Counted from the first letter of the stretch, positions 7,994 through 17,425 are shown. The stretch is 64,000 nucleotides of DNA from JAEUJM01 sp044221555 (GCA_044221555.1 JBGAOY010000005.1:1-64000); one strand, 5' to 3'. Notes: a model not told the origin generated them from the sequence alone. A program made the numbers and translations.

Positions 7994-8233
7994 CACTTGG
8001 CTCCTCTGCTGCCGTGCACCGACGTCGCCGGCACGCCTTCGGGGCCCTGGTCGACCCCTCCTCGCTGCTGCGCTCCGCTGGCAACGTAGCCGCCCGCCGC
8101 GCCTCACCTCCTTCGTCGGAGCGCCTCCGGGCGTCCGACTCGCCGTCGTCGTTCCGCCACCCGGCTCCGCGACCGGGACCCCCGCCCCGGCCGCGACCTC
8201 GGGCGACCGCCGACGCCGACAGGCGCTTCGTCG

Positions 8234-8239
8234 TACCCT
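8234..8239 (+). promoter_or_regulatory. -10 element for leaderless tldD
   Basis: TACCCT matches TANNNT and ends 6 nt before the tldD ATG, the spacing expected when the start codon is the first base of the message. No ribosome-binding site is visible. In the rest of 7994-8245 I see no clear -35 or operator. Confidence 0.5.
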
Positions 8240-8245
8240 GCTCGG

Positions 8246-9751
8246 ATGCCGCCCGAGATCGACCCCGGATTCCTCGCGCTCCCGATGCGATCGATGGCCG
8301 ATGCCGCCCTGCAGCGGGCGCGCGACCTGGGGGTCGAGCACGCCGACTTCCGGCTCGAGCGCCTCCAGGGCCAGGGCATCAGGCTTCGCGACGGCAACCT
8401 CGAGGGCGCCCAGGACAGCGACGAGACGGGGTTCGCCGTCCGGGTGGTGGCCGACGGCACGTGGGGCTTCGCCGCCGCCATCGACCTGAGCCCCGAGAGC
8501 GCCGTGCGGGCGGTGGACGAGGCCGTCGCCGTCGCCAGGGTGTCGGCCCCCATCAGCGCCGAGCGCATCGAGTTGGCCGACGAGCCGGTCCACGCCGACG
8601 CCACGTGGGTCTCGAGCTACGAGATCGACCCACGCTCGGTGCCGTTGGCCGACAAGGTGGCCCGTCTGGGCGACTGGAGCCGGCGCCTGCTGGCGGCGGA
8701 CGCGGTCGACCACGTGAGCGCCGCCGTCGAGCAGGTGGTCGAGAACAAGTTCTATGCCGACCTGGCCGGCACGGTCACCACGCAGCAGCGGGTGCGGCTG
8801 CACCCGACGATCGAGGCCCACGGCCACGACGAGGCCGCCGGTCGTTTCGACTCGATGCGCACCATCGCCCCGCCGGTGGGCCGGGGCTGGGAGTACCTGG
8901 TGGACGGCTACGACTGGGACGCCGAGATCGACGCCCTGCCGGCGCTGCTCGCGGAGAAGCTGGCTGCCCCGTCGGTCGACGCCGGCACCTACGACCTGGT
9001 GATCGACCCGTCGAACCTGTGGCTCACGATCCACGAGTCGATCGGCCACGCCACCGAGCTCGACCGGGCCCTGGGCTACGAGGCCAACTACGCCGGCACC
9101 TCGTTCGCCACCTGGGACAAGCTGGGCAGCCTGCGCTACGGCTCACCCGCGATGCACGTGACCGCCGACCGCACGGTCGAGCACGGCCTGGCCACCATCG
9201 GCTACGACGACGAGGGGGTCGCCACCCAGTCGTGGGACATCGTCCGCGACGGCACGCTGGTCGGCTACCAGATCGACCGGCGCATGGCCCGCCGGCAGGG
9301 CATCGATCGATCGAACGGCTGCGCCTTCGCCGACTCCCCCGGCCACATCCCCATCCAGCGCATGGCGAACGTGTCGCTGCAGCCGGCCCCGGACGGTCCC
9401 GACACCGCCGGCCTGATCGCCGAGGTCGATGACGGCCTCTACATCGTCGGCGACCGGTCGTGGTCGATCGACATGCAGCGGTTCAACTTCCAGTTCACCG
9501 GGCAGCGGTTCTACCGGATCCGGGGCGGCGAGCTGGCCGGTCAGGTGCGCGACGCCGCCTACCAGGCCACCACCACCGACTTCTGGGGCTCGATGGAGGC
9601 CGTCGGCGGCCCCCGGACCTGGGTGCTGGGGGGCGCGTTCAACTGCGGCAAGGCTCAGCCCGGGCAGGTGGCGCCGGTGAGCCACGGCTGCCCGTCGGCG
9701 TTGTTCCGCGGGGTTCGGATACTCAACACCGACCAGGAGGCGGGCTCGTGA
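8246..9751 (+). CDS. tldD: TldD family metalloprotease, catalytic subunit
   Basis: Catalytic half of the TldD/TldE heterodimeric zinc peptidase, which in Escherichia coli degrades unfolded peptides and matures microcin B17 and CcdA. 501 residues. The family HExxxH metal motif is intact as HESIGHATE (~263-271), with the C-terminal Cys in SHGCPSALF. ATG 8246 is preceded by a leaderless-type -10. The partner gene starts inside its stop codon (GTGA overlap, 9748-9751), so the two are translationally coupled. No recognisable peptide substrate gene was found nearby, so a general proteolytic role is as likely as peptide maturation. Confidence 0.93.
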   Translation: MPPEIDPGFLALPMRSMADAALQRARDLGVEHADFRLERLQGQGIRLRDGNLEGAQDSDETGFAVRVVADGTWGFAAAIDLSPESAVRAVDEAVAVARVSAPISAERIELADEPVHADATWVSSYEIDPRSVPLADKVARLGDWSRRLLAADAVDHVSAAVEQVVENKFYADLAGTVTTQQRVRLHPTIEAHGHDEAAGRFDSMRTIAPPVGRGWEYLVDGYDWDAEIDALPALLAEKLAAPSVDAGTYDLVIDPSNLWLTIHESIGHATELDRALGYEANYAGTSFATWDKLGSLRYGSPAMHVTADRTVEHGLATIGYDDEGVATQSWDIVRDGTLVGYQIDRRMARRQGIDRSNGCAFADSPGHIPIQRMANVSLQPAPDGPDTAGLIAEVDDGLYIVGDRSWSIDMQRFNFQFTGQRFYRIRGGELAGQVRDAAYQATTTDFWGSMEAVGGPRTWVLGGAFNCGKAQPGQVAPVSHGCPSALFRGVRILNTDQEAGS

Positions 9752-11154
9752 CTGCGGCAACGACGAGCGCGACCGCCTCACCCCAGGACCTCGTCGAGGC
9801 CGGGCTGGCGGCGTCGACCGCCGACCACTGCATCGTCCTGGTCGACTCCTCCGACAGCGCCAACCTGCGCTGGGCCAACAACACGCTGACCACCAACGGC
9901 GTGATGCACGGCGGCGAGATCTCGGTGATCTCCGTCGTCGACGGCGGCGAGGGCAGCGCGGCCGCGTCGATGTCACGTAGCGGTTCCACGCCGGCCGCGG
10001 TGCGCGAGCTGGTGGCCGCCGCTGATGCCGCGGCCCGCGCCGCCGGGCCTGCCGAGGACGCGGCGCCGCTGATCGATGGCGGATGCTCCACCGACTGGCA
10101 CGATCCGGCCGCGTCCACCTCGATCGCGGTGTTCGACGCCTTCGCGCCGGCGCTGGGCGAGGCCTTCGGACGGGCCCGAGCCGCCGATCGCCTGCTCTAC
10201 GGCTACGTCGAGCACACCGTCGACACCGTGTACCTCGGTTCGTCCACGGGGCTTCGCCGCCGCCACGTCCAGCCCTCGGGCCACGTCGGGGTGACGGGCA
10301 AGTCCACCGACCTCACCCGGTCGGCGTGGGTGGGGCAGTCGACCCGCGACTTCACCGACGTCGACGCGCTGGCCCTCGACACCGAACTGGCCCGGCGGCT
10401 GGCCTGGGCGGCCCGCTCCGTCGACCTCCCCGCCGGGCGCTACGACACCGTGCTCCCACCCACGGCCGTGGCCGACCTGTTGATCTACGCGTACTGGATG
10501 GCCGGCGCCCGTGACGCCCACGAGGGCCAGACCGTGTTCAGTCGCCCCGGTGGCGGCACCCGGGTGGGCGAGCGGCTGTCCCGCTCCCCCGTCACCGTCT
10601 CGTCCGACCCGGCGCACCCCGGACTCGAGTGCGCGCCGTTCGTGATGGCGTCGTCGTCGAGCGCGGAGGCCAGCGTGTTCGACAACGGGCTGGCCCTCGA
10701 CCGCACGGCGTGGATCCGCGACGGTGTGCTCGAGGCGCTCATCCAGACCCGCCACTCCTCCTCGCTCACCGGCCTGGCCCTGACCCCCGGCATCGACAAC
10801 CTGATCGTCACCGTGGACGGCGCCACCGGCGAGGTGGACGACCTGGTGCGCGACGTCGACGACGGCCTGGTGCTGACCTGCCTCTGGTACATCCGCGAGG
10901 TCGACCCCCAGACCCTGCTGCTCACGGGCCTGACCCGCGACGGCGTGTACCGCATCGAGGGCGGCGAGATCACCGGCGCGGTCAACAACTTCCGCTTCAA
11001 CGAGAGCCCCATCGCGCTGCTCGACCGCTTCACCGCCGCGTCGGCCACCGTGCCCTCGTTCTCCCGCGAGTGGGGTGACTACTTCCCCCGCACCGCCACG
11101 CCCGCCCTGCGCGTGCCGGACTTCAACATGAGCAGCGTCTCGCAGGCCCTGTAG
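9748..11154 (+). CDS. pmbA: TldE/PmbA family protein, non-catalytic partner of TldD
   Basis: 468-residue TldE/PmbA subunit. It shares the TldD fold but lacks the HExxxH metal site, as expected for this subunit, which forms part of the enclosed proteolytic chamber. The start is GTG 9748, overlapping the tldD TGA by 4 bp, with an AGGAGG ribosome-binding site 8 nt upstream. A longer open frame in this phase begins inside tldD but has no support. The C-terminal segment around NNFRFNESPIALLDRF is typical of the family. It is co-transcribed with tldD; the acyl-CoA synthetase gene follows after 48 bp. Confidence 0.92.
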   Translation: MTAATTSATASPQDLVEAGLAASTADHCIVLVDSSDSANLRWANNTLTTNGVMHGGEISVISVVDGGEGSAAASMSRSGSTPAAVRELVAAADAAARAAGPAEDAAPLIDGGCSTDWHDPAASTSIAVFDAFAPALGEAFGRARAADRLLYGYVEHTVDTVYLGSSTGLRRRHVQPSGHVGVTGKSTDLTRSAWVGQSTRDFTDVDALALDTELARRLAWAARSVDLPAGRYDTVLPPTAVADLLIYAYWMAGARDAHEGQTVFSRPGGGTRVGERLSRSPVTVSSDPAHPGLECAPFVMASSSSAEASVFDNGLALDRTAWIRDGVLEALIQTRHSSSLTGLALTPGIDNLIVTVDGATGEVDDLVRDVDDGLVLTCLWYIREVDPQTLLLTGLTRDGVYRIEGGEITGAVNNFRFNESPIALLDRFTAASATVPSFSREWGDYFPRTATPALRVPDFNMSSVSQAL

Positions 11155-11202
11155 AGGCTCACCCGGCACCTACACCTGCGCGGCCCACGACGATCGGGGG
11201 CC

Positions 11203-13362
11203 ATGATCAGTGGCGTGGGCAACGAGCAGAGGCAACCGCCGCTGGACGTGACGGGCCGGCCGACGCAGTTGCGCGACCTGGACCTGGACCGGTTCTTCCA
11301 TCCCCGGTCGATCGTCGTCATCGGGGCGTCGGACTCGCCCGGCACGCCGAACACGGCGATGTTCGCCAGGATCCGGGCATGGGGTGACGCCCACGGCGCC
11401 GCCGTTCACCCGGTGAACCCGAACCGGGACGACGTGGACGGGCTCACCTGCTGGCCCACCGTCGCCGAGGTCCCCGGCGACATCGACCTGGCCGCCATCC
11501 TCGTCCGCGACGCGGTGGCCGCGTTCCGTTCCGTCGCCGCCCGGGGAGCGAGCTTCGCCGTCATCTTCGCGGCCGGCTTCAGTGAGGTGGGCGTCGACGG
11601 CGAGGCCCTCGAGGCCGAACTGGCGGCCGCCGTCGCCGCGAGCGGCACACACCTGCTCGGGCCCAACACCAACCTCAACGCGTTCGAGGCCTTCCGAGAC
11701 GACCTCCCCGGCCCCCGCATCGCCCTGATCACCCAGAGCGGGCACCAGGGCCGCCCCATCTTCCAGGCCCAGGAGATCGGCATCGGGCTGTCGCACTGGG
11801 CGCCGGTCGGCAACGAGGTCGACCTCGAGTTCGCCGACTTCGCCCGCTACTTCGTCGACCAGCCCGAGGTGGGTGTGGTGGCCGCCTACATCGAGGGGTT
11901 CAAGGACGGCCGCACCCTGCAGCTGGCCGCGGATCACGCCGCCCGTGCCGGCACGCCGCTGGTGGTGGTGAAGGTGGGCCGCACCGACGCAGGCCGGTCG
12001 ATGGCGCAGTCCCACACCGGGCACCTCGCCGGCTCGGATGCCGTGATCTCGGCGGTGTTCCGCCAGTACGGCGTGACCCGGGTGGACGGCCTCGACGAGC
12101 TGATCGACACCTCGGCGATGCTCGCCCGCAGCAAGCCACCGACGGGACGGGGCGACGGCGTCTGCATCTACGCCATCTCCGGGGGGACGGGCGCCCACAT
12201 GGCCGACCTGGCCGCGGCGGCGGGGTTGCGCCTCCCCCGCCTCACCCGGGCGACCCAGGAGGCGTTGCACCAGTGGATCCCGCCCTACCTGCGGGTGTCG
12301 AACCCGGTGGACAGCGGCGGCACGCCGTCGGCGGACTGGCGCGGCCCCGAGATCCTCGGCGCCCTCGTGGCCGATCCGAACGTCGAGGTGATCATCTGCC
12401 CGATCACGGGCGACCTGGGGGCGATGAGCCTGCCGCTGGCCCGGGACCTCGTGGCCGCCGCGGCCACCACCGACAAGCCCATCTGCGTGGTCTGGGGGTC
12501 GCCCGTCGGCACCGAGGAGGCGTACACCGACGTGCTCCTGAGGTCGCAGCTGCCCGTGTTCCGCACGTTCTCGAACTGCGTCCAGGCGGTGAAGGCCTAC
12601 GTCGATCACCACCGGTTCCAGGCCCGGCGCCGGTCACCGTTCGCCACGCCCGCGCTCCGCCGCTCCCGAGCCGCAACCCGGGTCGACCCCCTGCTCGCGG
12701 GCGGCGGAACCTTGTCGGAGCACCGGTCGAAGCAGGTGTTGGCCGCCTACGGCATCGGGGTGACCGACGACGTGCTGGTCACCTCCCGAGCCGATGCGTC
12801 CCGGGCGGCGCGGCGCCTCGACGGGCCGGTGGTGATGAAGGTGTCCTCGCCCGACCTCCCGCACAAGTCCGACCACGGGCTCGTCCGCGTCGGCGTCACC
12901 GGCGCCGCCGAGGTGCGCCGCGCCCACGACGAGCTACTGGCCGCTGCAGCCGCCGCCGACCCCTCGGCCACCGTCGAGGGCGTCCTGGTGTGCCCGCTCG
13001 TGACCGGCGGCGTCGAGACCGTCGTCGGCGTGGTCGACGACCCCTTGTTCGGGCCGACGGTGCTGTTCGGGCTGGGTGGGGTACTGGTCGAGGTCCTCGG
13101 CGACGTGACCTTCCGCGTGCCGCCCTTCGACCGGGCCGAGGCCCGCCGCATGGTCCACGAGGTGAAGGGCTTCCCCCTGTTGACCGGCGTCCGGGGCCGC
13201 CCGAAGGCCGACCTCGGCGCGCTCGTCGACGTGATCATGAAGGTCCAGCGCCTGGCGCTCGACCACGCCGGCCATCTGACCGAGCTGGACATCAACCCCC
13301 TCGTACTCCTCCCCGAGGGCGCCATGGCCCTCGACGCCCTGCTCGTCACCCATCCGAGCTGA
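11203..13362 (+). CDS. fused acetyl/acyl-CoA synthetase, ADP-forming type
   Basis: Single-chain nucleoside-diphosphate-forming acyl-CoA synthetase (alpha and beta parts joined), 719 residues. Order: CoA-binding Rossmann domain (FFHPRSIVVIGASDSPG, ~31-48), succinyl-CoA-ligase-like flavodoxin domains with phosphohistidine motif SHTGHLAG (H271), a linker, then a C-terminal ATP-grasp domain (LSEHRSKQVLAAYGI, VMKVSSPDLPHKSDHG) ending in ELDINPLVL. In this family the enzyme interconverts an acyl-CoA plus ADP and phosphate with an acid, ATP and CoA. Paralogues serve acetate, propionate, aryl acids or unknown acids; the substrate here is not evident. ATG 11203 has GGGGG a few bases upstream. Its setting among beta-oxidation genes suggests an organic-acid CoA step. 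Confidence 0.9.
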   Translation: MISGVGNEQRQPPLDVTGRPTQLRDLDLDRFFHPRSIVVIGASDSPGTPNTAMFARIRAWGDAHGAAVHPVNPNRDDVDGLTCWPTVAEVPGDIDLAAILVRDAVAAFRSVAARGASFAVIFAAGFSEVGVDGEALEAELAAAVAASGTHLLGPNTNLNAFEAFRDDLPGPRIALITQSGHQGRPIFQAQEIGIGLSHWAPVGNEVDLEFADFARYFVDQPEVGVVAAYIEGFKDGRTLQLAADHAARAGTPLVVVKVGRTDAGRSMAQSHTGHLAGSDAVISAVFRQYGVTRVDGLDELIDTSAMLARSKPPTGRGDGVCIYAISGGTGAHMADLAAAAGLRLPRLTRATQEALHQWIPPYLRVSNPVDSGGTPSADWRGPEILGALVADPNVEVIICPITGDLGAMSLPLARDLVAAAATTDKPICVVWGSPVGTEEAYTDVLLRSQLPVFRTFSNCVQAVKAYVDHHRFQARRRSPFATPALRRSRAATRVDPLLAGGGTLSEHRSKQVLAAYGIGVTDDVLVTSRADASRAARRLDGPVVMKVSSPDLPHKSDHGLVRVGVTGAAEVRRAHDELLAAAAAADPSATVEGVLVCPLVTGGVETVVGVVDDPLFGPTVLFGLGGVLVEVLGDVTFRVPPFDRAEARRMVHEVKGFPLLTGVRGRPKADLGALVDVIMKVQRLALDHAGHLTELDINPLVLLPEGAMALDALLVTHPS

Positions 13363-13519
13363 CGCTCGTCGGGACGCATCAGCGCCGGCCTGGATCCGAC
13401 CGCTCACCGCCCATCGGCGACACACCCCTCCTTCGCGGCCTTTGGTCCATCGGCACCCGGCGCGAGTGCCCGCCGACGTTCGGGGAGCATGACCCGCGCC
13501 GACGATTCGCCGCCGACGT

Positions 13520-14071
13520 TCAGCACACCTCGCGCCAGGCCAGGGGCAGCCAGACGAACCAGCGGGGCCGGCACAGCAGCTCGCGACCGTCGCGCGCGGT
13601 GGCCAGCCGCTCGTTGCGGGCGCCGATGGCCGCGTAGACCGCCAGGGCGATGATGCTCGACGCCATGAAGGGGACCACCAGGCCCAGCGCCACCCAGAGG
13701 ATCAGCACCCGGAGCGCCACCCGGCGGGCGAGCCGGCGCACCTCGGCCGGGTCGCCGATCACGTCGTCGTCCTCGTCCTGGGGCGCGACCTCGTGCAGCC
13801 CCGTGTAGATCGCGTCCCGCTTGCGGTCACGCAACCGGCCCGCCACCACGGCGACGGTCGCGGCGACCAGCGGCAGCAGCACCAGCTGCAGGGCGAGCAC
13901 CCCCGCCGAGATGCGGTCGTCCACGTCGCGAAGCGACCACAGCACCACCCGCTCAGGCACCACGACGAGCGCAGCCAGGGCGAAGCCCACCGCCAGATGG
14001 CCGGTGTAGGCCGCGAACGGGACCAGCGGCCCCTCCGGGTCGACGGGCGCCGCCCGGTCCTCGTCGCTCAC
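13520..14071 (-). CDS. hypothetical membrane protein (183 aa)
   Basis: No family recognised. Hydrophobic segments at about residues 20-45, 55-80 and 130-165 suggest three or four membrane helices, with an acidic cytoplasmic loop (APQDEDDDVIGD) between the second and third and a short basic, Trp-rich C-terminus. The GTG start at 14071 overlaps the stop of the upstream decarboxylase-like gene by 4 bp (GTGA), which argues for coupled translation and against the longer reading starting at 14116. Function unknown. Confidence 0.7.
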   Translation of the reverse strand: MSDEDRAAPVDPEGPLVPFAAYTGHLAVGFALAALVVVPERVVLWSLRDVDDRISAGVLALQLVLLPLVAATVAVVAGRLRDRKRDAIYTGLHEVAPQDEDDDVIGDPAEVRRLARRVALRVLILWVALGLVVPFMASSIIALAVYAAIGARNERLATARDGRELLCRPRWFVWLPLAWREVC

Positions 14072-14772
14072 ACGGGGCGGCCGAGGAGGAACGTCGCCGA
14101 GAGCCCCTCGCCCCACGTGGCCAGGTCGGGGGCCTTCGGCAGGCCGAGGGTGCGCAGCTCGTCGGCCACCGGGCCCTCGCCGAGCTCGATGACGACCTCC
14201 GCGGGGTCGACGAACCCCGTGCCCATGTCCATCGACAACGGCGTGGCGTAGGCCACGCCGTCGAGGTACGAGTAGCTGTCGGCCTCGAATCGCTCCGGCT
14301 CGCCCATCGGCTCGGCACGCGGCAGCGCGAGGGCGATGGTGAAGTGCCCACCCATGGTGAGACGGAACGAGACCGTGGCCGGCGTGTAGTCGGCCTCGAG
14401 CACCTCGACCGTCTTGGGGAACCCCATCACCTGGTTCCCCGCCTCGCAGGTGAAGTCCTGGTTCACGGGCATGCGGTAGACGAACGAGCCGATCACGTCG
14501 TCGCCGGCGCCCGCAGGCCGCGCCAGGAAGCCGAGGTTCAGCTCGTTGTAGTCACCCCACGGGTTCTGCCGGTAGTCGCAGGCGGCGATGATCAGCTGCG
14601 CGGTGCCGGGTGCCACCTCGGCGATCTCGAACGCGTCGCCCGGCAGCAGCGCCGCCGCGGCATCGGCGGGCACCGAGAACAGCAGGGTGGCCGCGTTCAT
14701 CTCGGCCACCTCCATGGGAAACGTGATCTCCCGCCCCTGGACCTCGCCCCACACCGTCGTCGTCGAATCCAT
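14068..14772 (-). CDS. acetoacetate decarboxylase-like protein
   Basis: 234-residue member of the acetoacetate decarboxylase superfamily. The motif MGFPKTVEV places a Lys (~K120) where acetoacetate decarboxylase has its Schiff-base lysine. The beta-cone pattern and the N-terminal PMEVAEMNAATLLFSVP are typical. Many superfamily members are not true decarboxylases and act as aldolase-dehydratases or have unknown roles, so the reaction is uncertain. ATG 14772; the following gene starts in its stop codon. Together with thiolase and acyl-CoA genes it could handle 3-keto acids (inference). Confidence 0.78.
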   Translation of the reverse strand: MDSTTTVWGEVQGREITFPMEVAEMNAATLLFSVPADAAAALLPGDAFEIAEVAPGTAQLIIAACDYRQNPWGDYNELNLGFLARPAGAGDDVIGSFVYRMPVNQDFTCEAGNQVMGFPKTVEVLEADYTPATVSFRLTMGGHFTIALALPRAEPMGEPERFEADSYSYLDGVAYATPLSMDMGTGFVDPAEVVIELGEGPVADELRTLGLPKAPDLATWGEGLSATFLLGRPV

Positions 14773-14799
14773 GGCCGCGGACGGTAGCCGGGTGAGCGG

Positions 14800-15069
14800 T
14801 CAGCGGGTGACGAGGCCGCACACCACGTAGGCGAGCACCCCGCCCCCGAGGAACCGACGCCACGGGTTCACCCCTCGCAGCAACTCGTCGACGGCCCACC
14901 ACGCCAGGGCGGCCAGGGCGACCACGTCGATGGCCGTGCCGACATCACCACCGGGGCTGAGCACTGCCCGCACCGCCGCCGCCCCGATGAAGATCCACAG
15001 GGGCAGGTTCGGGAACTGGGCGACGGTGATCGCGCCCGTCTCCCGGTTCCGGAACAGCCAGCTGATCAT
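14800..15069 (-). CDS. small conserved-looking membrane protein (89 aa)
   Basis: Starts MISWLFRNRETGAITVAQFPN, then two or three hydrophobic helices (LPLWIFIGAAAVRAVL; IDVVALAALAWWAVDELL; FLGGGVLAYVVCGLV). The N-terminal pattern recurs in small actinobacterial membrane proteins of unknown function, as far as I recall. ATG 15069 is chosen because upstream residues look non-coding. It lies 27 bp upstream of the decarboxylase-like gene on the same strand, so may be its operon leader. Confidence 0.7.
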   Translation of the reverse strand: MISWLFRNRETGAITVAQFPNLPLWIFIGAAAVRAVLSPGGDVGTAIDVVALAALAWWAVDELLRGVNPWRRFLGGGVLAYVVCGLVTR

Positions 15070-15270
15070 CCGGCCATCATCGCCCGTGCGAGCATGGGCA
15101 CCATGGTCGAGCGGGAACGAGGCCTCCTCCGGCGGCTCGCCACCGCAGTGCTCCTGGGCGTGGGGGCGGTGTTCCAGGCCCGGCCCGACGAGCACTGGTC
15201 GACCTCGCCCGCGGTGACCCTGGAGGACGAGCGAGCGTCCGAGTCGTCCGGCAGCCCGCCGGCCGGCGGG

Positions 15271-16560
15271 TCAGGACTTGGTGGAGGAGGCCGCGGCCAT
15301 GATCGCCGCGATGGTGACGGGTGAGTCGGGCGCCACGACGGGACGGCCCGACGAGCGCTCGCTGACGTCCACACCCGCGGCCTCGGCCCGCAGGGCCCCG
15401 ACCGTGCACTCCTCGCGGGGCCGGTGCGCGAACGGGTCGTAGTGGAAGTCGCGCATGGCGTTCAGGTGGGTCATGGCGTCGATCTCCGCGTCGGGGATTC
15501 CTGCCAGGGACGCCATGAGCGTCTCGGGCGAGCGCGGCCAGGTCGAGTCCGAGTGCGGGTAGTCGCACTCCCAGCAGATGTGCTCGACGCCGATCTCGTC
15601 ACGGTTCTTGAGCCCGAACGCGTCGTCGATGAAACAGGTGACGACCCGGTCGAGGAACAGCTCGCTGGGCAGCCGCCCGCCGAAGTCGCTGCCCGTCCAC
15701 TCCTTGTGGTGCCGGTACACGTAGTCGGCCCGTTCGAGGAAGTACGGGATCCAGCCGATGCCGCCCTCGGACAGCGCGAACTTCACCTTCGGGAACTCGG
15801 TGAGCACCCTCGACCACAACAGGTCGGCCGCGGCCTGCACCATGTTCATGGGCTGCAGCGTGATCATCACGTTGATGGGCGCCTCGATCGACGTCACGAC
15901 GAGTTGCGAGGACGAGCCGATGTGGAGGCACACCACGGTGCCCTCGTCCGTGCAGGCCTGCCAGAACGGGTCCCAGTGGGGCGAGTGGAAGCTGGGCCAG
16001 CCCAGCTTCTCGGGGTTCTCCGAGAAGGTGATGGCCCGGCACCCTTTGGCGGCCACCCGGCGGACCTCGGCGGCCATGAGCTCGGGGTCCCAGATCGCGG
16101 GCAGGGCGAGGGGGATGAAGCGCCCCGGGTACGACCCGCACCACTCGTCGATGTGCCAGTCGTTGTAGGCCCGCAACATGGCCAGGGCCACGTCCTTGTC
16201 CTGGGTGCGGGCGAAGAGCTGGCCGCAGAACTGCGGGAACGAGGGGAAGCACATCGAGCCCAGCACGCCGTTGGCGTTCATGTCGGCGATGCGCTGGTGG
16301 ATGTCGTAGCAGCCGGCCCGCATCTCGGCGAAGGAGGTGGGCTCGATGCCGTACTCCGCCGGGGGCCGGCCGGCGACGGCGTTGAGCCCGATGTTGGGCA
16401 GCTCCTGACCCTCGTACCACCACACCTCGGTGCCGTCGTCCTTGGTGATGATGCGGGGTGCGAGGTCGACGTACCGCGCCGGCAGCCGGCCCTCGAACAG
16501 GTCCGGCGGCTCGACCACGTGGTCGTCGACGCTCACCAGGATCAGATCGTCGATGCGCAT
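15271..16560 (-). CDS. amidohydrolase family protein (ACMSD-like)
   Basis: 429-residue member of the amidohydrolase_2 group of metal-dependent TIM-barrel hydrolases and decarboxylases. The N-terminal metal motif appears as SVDDHVVEPPDLF (~10-22). Conserved His-containing strands and the C-terminal ECDYPHSDSTWP are present. Such proteins are abundant in actinobacteria that degrade steroids, aromatics and lipids; the substrate is unassigned. ATG 16560 is preceded by TATCGT (16570-16575, minus strand) at leaderless spacing and, overlapping its upstream side, by the palindrome at 16577-16592. This puts it in the same presumed regulon as the divergent dehydrogenases and the P450 at 20269. The 201 bp downstream (15070-15270) hold no convincing gene. 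Confidence 0.88.
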   Translation of the reverse strand: MRIDDLILVSVDDHVVEPPDLFEGRLPARYVDLAPRIITKDDGTEVWWYEGQELPNIGLNAVAGRPPAEYGIEPTSFAEMRAGCYDIHQRIADMNANGVLGSMCFPSFPQFCGQLFARTQDKDVALAMLRAYNDWHIDEWCGSYPGRFIPLALPAIWDPELMAAEVRRVAAKGCRAITFSENPEKLGWPSFHSPHWDPFWQACTDEGTVVCLHIGSSSQLVVTSIEAPINVMITLQPMNMVQAAADLLWSRVLTEFPKVKFALSEGGIGWIPYFLERADYVYRHHKEWTGSDFGGRLPSELFLDRVVTCFIDDAFGLKNRDEIGVEHICWECDYPHSDSTWPRSPETLMASLAGIPDAEIDAMTHLNAMRDFHYDPFAHRPREECTVGALRAEAAGVDVSERSSGRPVVAPDSPVTIAAIMAAASSTKS

Positions 16561-16576
16561 GGGACCGGGACGATAC

Positions 16577-16592
16577 CTGACACGGGTGTCAG
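16577..16592 (-). promoter_or_regulatory. palindromic operator upstream of the amidohydrolase
   Basis: CTGACA-CGGG-TGTCAG, perfect 6-bp arms and 4-nt spacer, matching the palindromes at 3992 and 21537. It sits just upstream of the presumed -10, within 35 nt of the start codon, a position suited to repression. Confidence 0.72.
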
Positions 16593-16613
16593 CTCGCGGC
16601 CCCGCCCAAAACG

Positions 16614-16648
16614 CCGTGCACCCCCTGGCGGGGCCAGGGGGTGCACGG
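16614..16648 (-). terminator. strong hairpin terminator of the lipoprotein gene
   Basis: Perfect 15-bp arms (CCGTGCACCCCCTGG and its complement) with a 5-nt loop, 18 bp after the lipoprotein stop at 16667. It separates that transcript from the amidohydrolase promoter. Confidence 0.75.
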
Positions 16649-16666
16649 GACCGACGGGGCCTGCGC

Positions 16667-17425
16667 TCAGGAGGGCGTCACCACGAAGGTCTCGAGGATG
16701 TGGCCCAGCGCCTCGATGTCGGCGTCACTGAGGATCTGCACGCCCACCGAGGCGACGTAGTCGCCGTCGCTGGTGTCGATGGGCTCGACCACCGTCCACA
16801 CGAAGCTGGCGTTGGGGTCGCCGCCACAGGTCGTGAAGATCTCCGAGACACCCGTGTACAGCGGGTCGGCGTAGGCCTGGCGGCCCTGGCTGTCGCAGTC
16901 CTGGCCGGTGCGGGCCGCGAACTCGTCCATCACCGCGTCCGGATCACCGGTCGTCGAGTTCGCGGTGGCGGTGAACTGGAACCCGGGCACGGTGTAGTTG
17001 CGGTTGTAGGCGTCCAGGTCGGTGGAGGCCCGCACGTCGGGGATCGGCGGGTTGAAGTTCTCGTTGATGGCGCCGTCCACGTCGGACCACTCGGCGGGAG
17101 CGTCGACCGTGAGCTGGCCGGTGTCGTCGCTGATCGAGGTGTACGTGTAGGCCTCACCGGAGGCGGCGCCGGTGTCGCTCTGGACGCTGCTCATGAACTC
17201 GTCGATGGCCGCCTGCTGGTCGTCCTCACCGCCCACGGTGGTGTCGGTGGTGTCGGACCCACCCGGGTCGAACGCGACCGCGGTCGTCGTGGTGGTCTCG
17301 GGGGCTTCGGTGGTGGTCGTCGTCGCCGCCTCGTCGTCGCCACCGCCGCAGGCCGCGAGGCCGACGCCGAGGAGGAGGACCGCTACGAGGGTCAGGGCTG
17401 CCGACCGGGTGCGCTTGCTGGGCAT
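16667..17425 (-). CDS. secreted lipoprotein of unknown function
   Basis: 252-residue lipoprotein: basic N-terminus, hydrophobic stretch and lipobox LAAC (~23-26), followed by an acidic and Thr-rich linker (TTTTTEAPETTTTT) and a globular domain with paired cysteines. No enzymatic motif was found. Residues QLTVDAPAEWSDVDG and a C-terminal domain with TGVSEIFTTCGGDPN recall actinobacterial surface lipoproteins without assigned role. ATG 17425 has AAGGAG 5 nt upstream, which decides the start over a longer frame. It is monocistronic, bounded by a strong terminator. An 8-bp-arm palindrome lies 75-95 nt upstream. Confidence 0.85.
   Translation of the reverse strand: MPSKRTRSAALTLVAVLLLGVGLAACGGGDDEAATTTTTEAPETTTTTAVAFDPGGSDTTDTTVGGEDDQQAAIDEFMSSVQSDTGAASGEAYTYTSISDDTGQLTVDAPAEWSDVDGAINENFNPPIPDVRASTDLDAYNRNYTVPGFQFTATANSTTGDPDAVMDEFAARTGQDCDSQGRQAYADPLYTGVSEIFTTCGGDPNASFVWTVVEPIDTSDGDYVASVGVQILSDADIEALGHILETFVVTPS

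Noticed and set aside
15094..15324. 76-codon plus-strand frame between two leftward genes
   Set aside because: The hydrophobic start looks slightly protein-like, but the C-terminal part is antisense to the amidohydrolase, it has no ribosome-binding site and is Gly/Asp-rich noise at the end.
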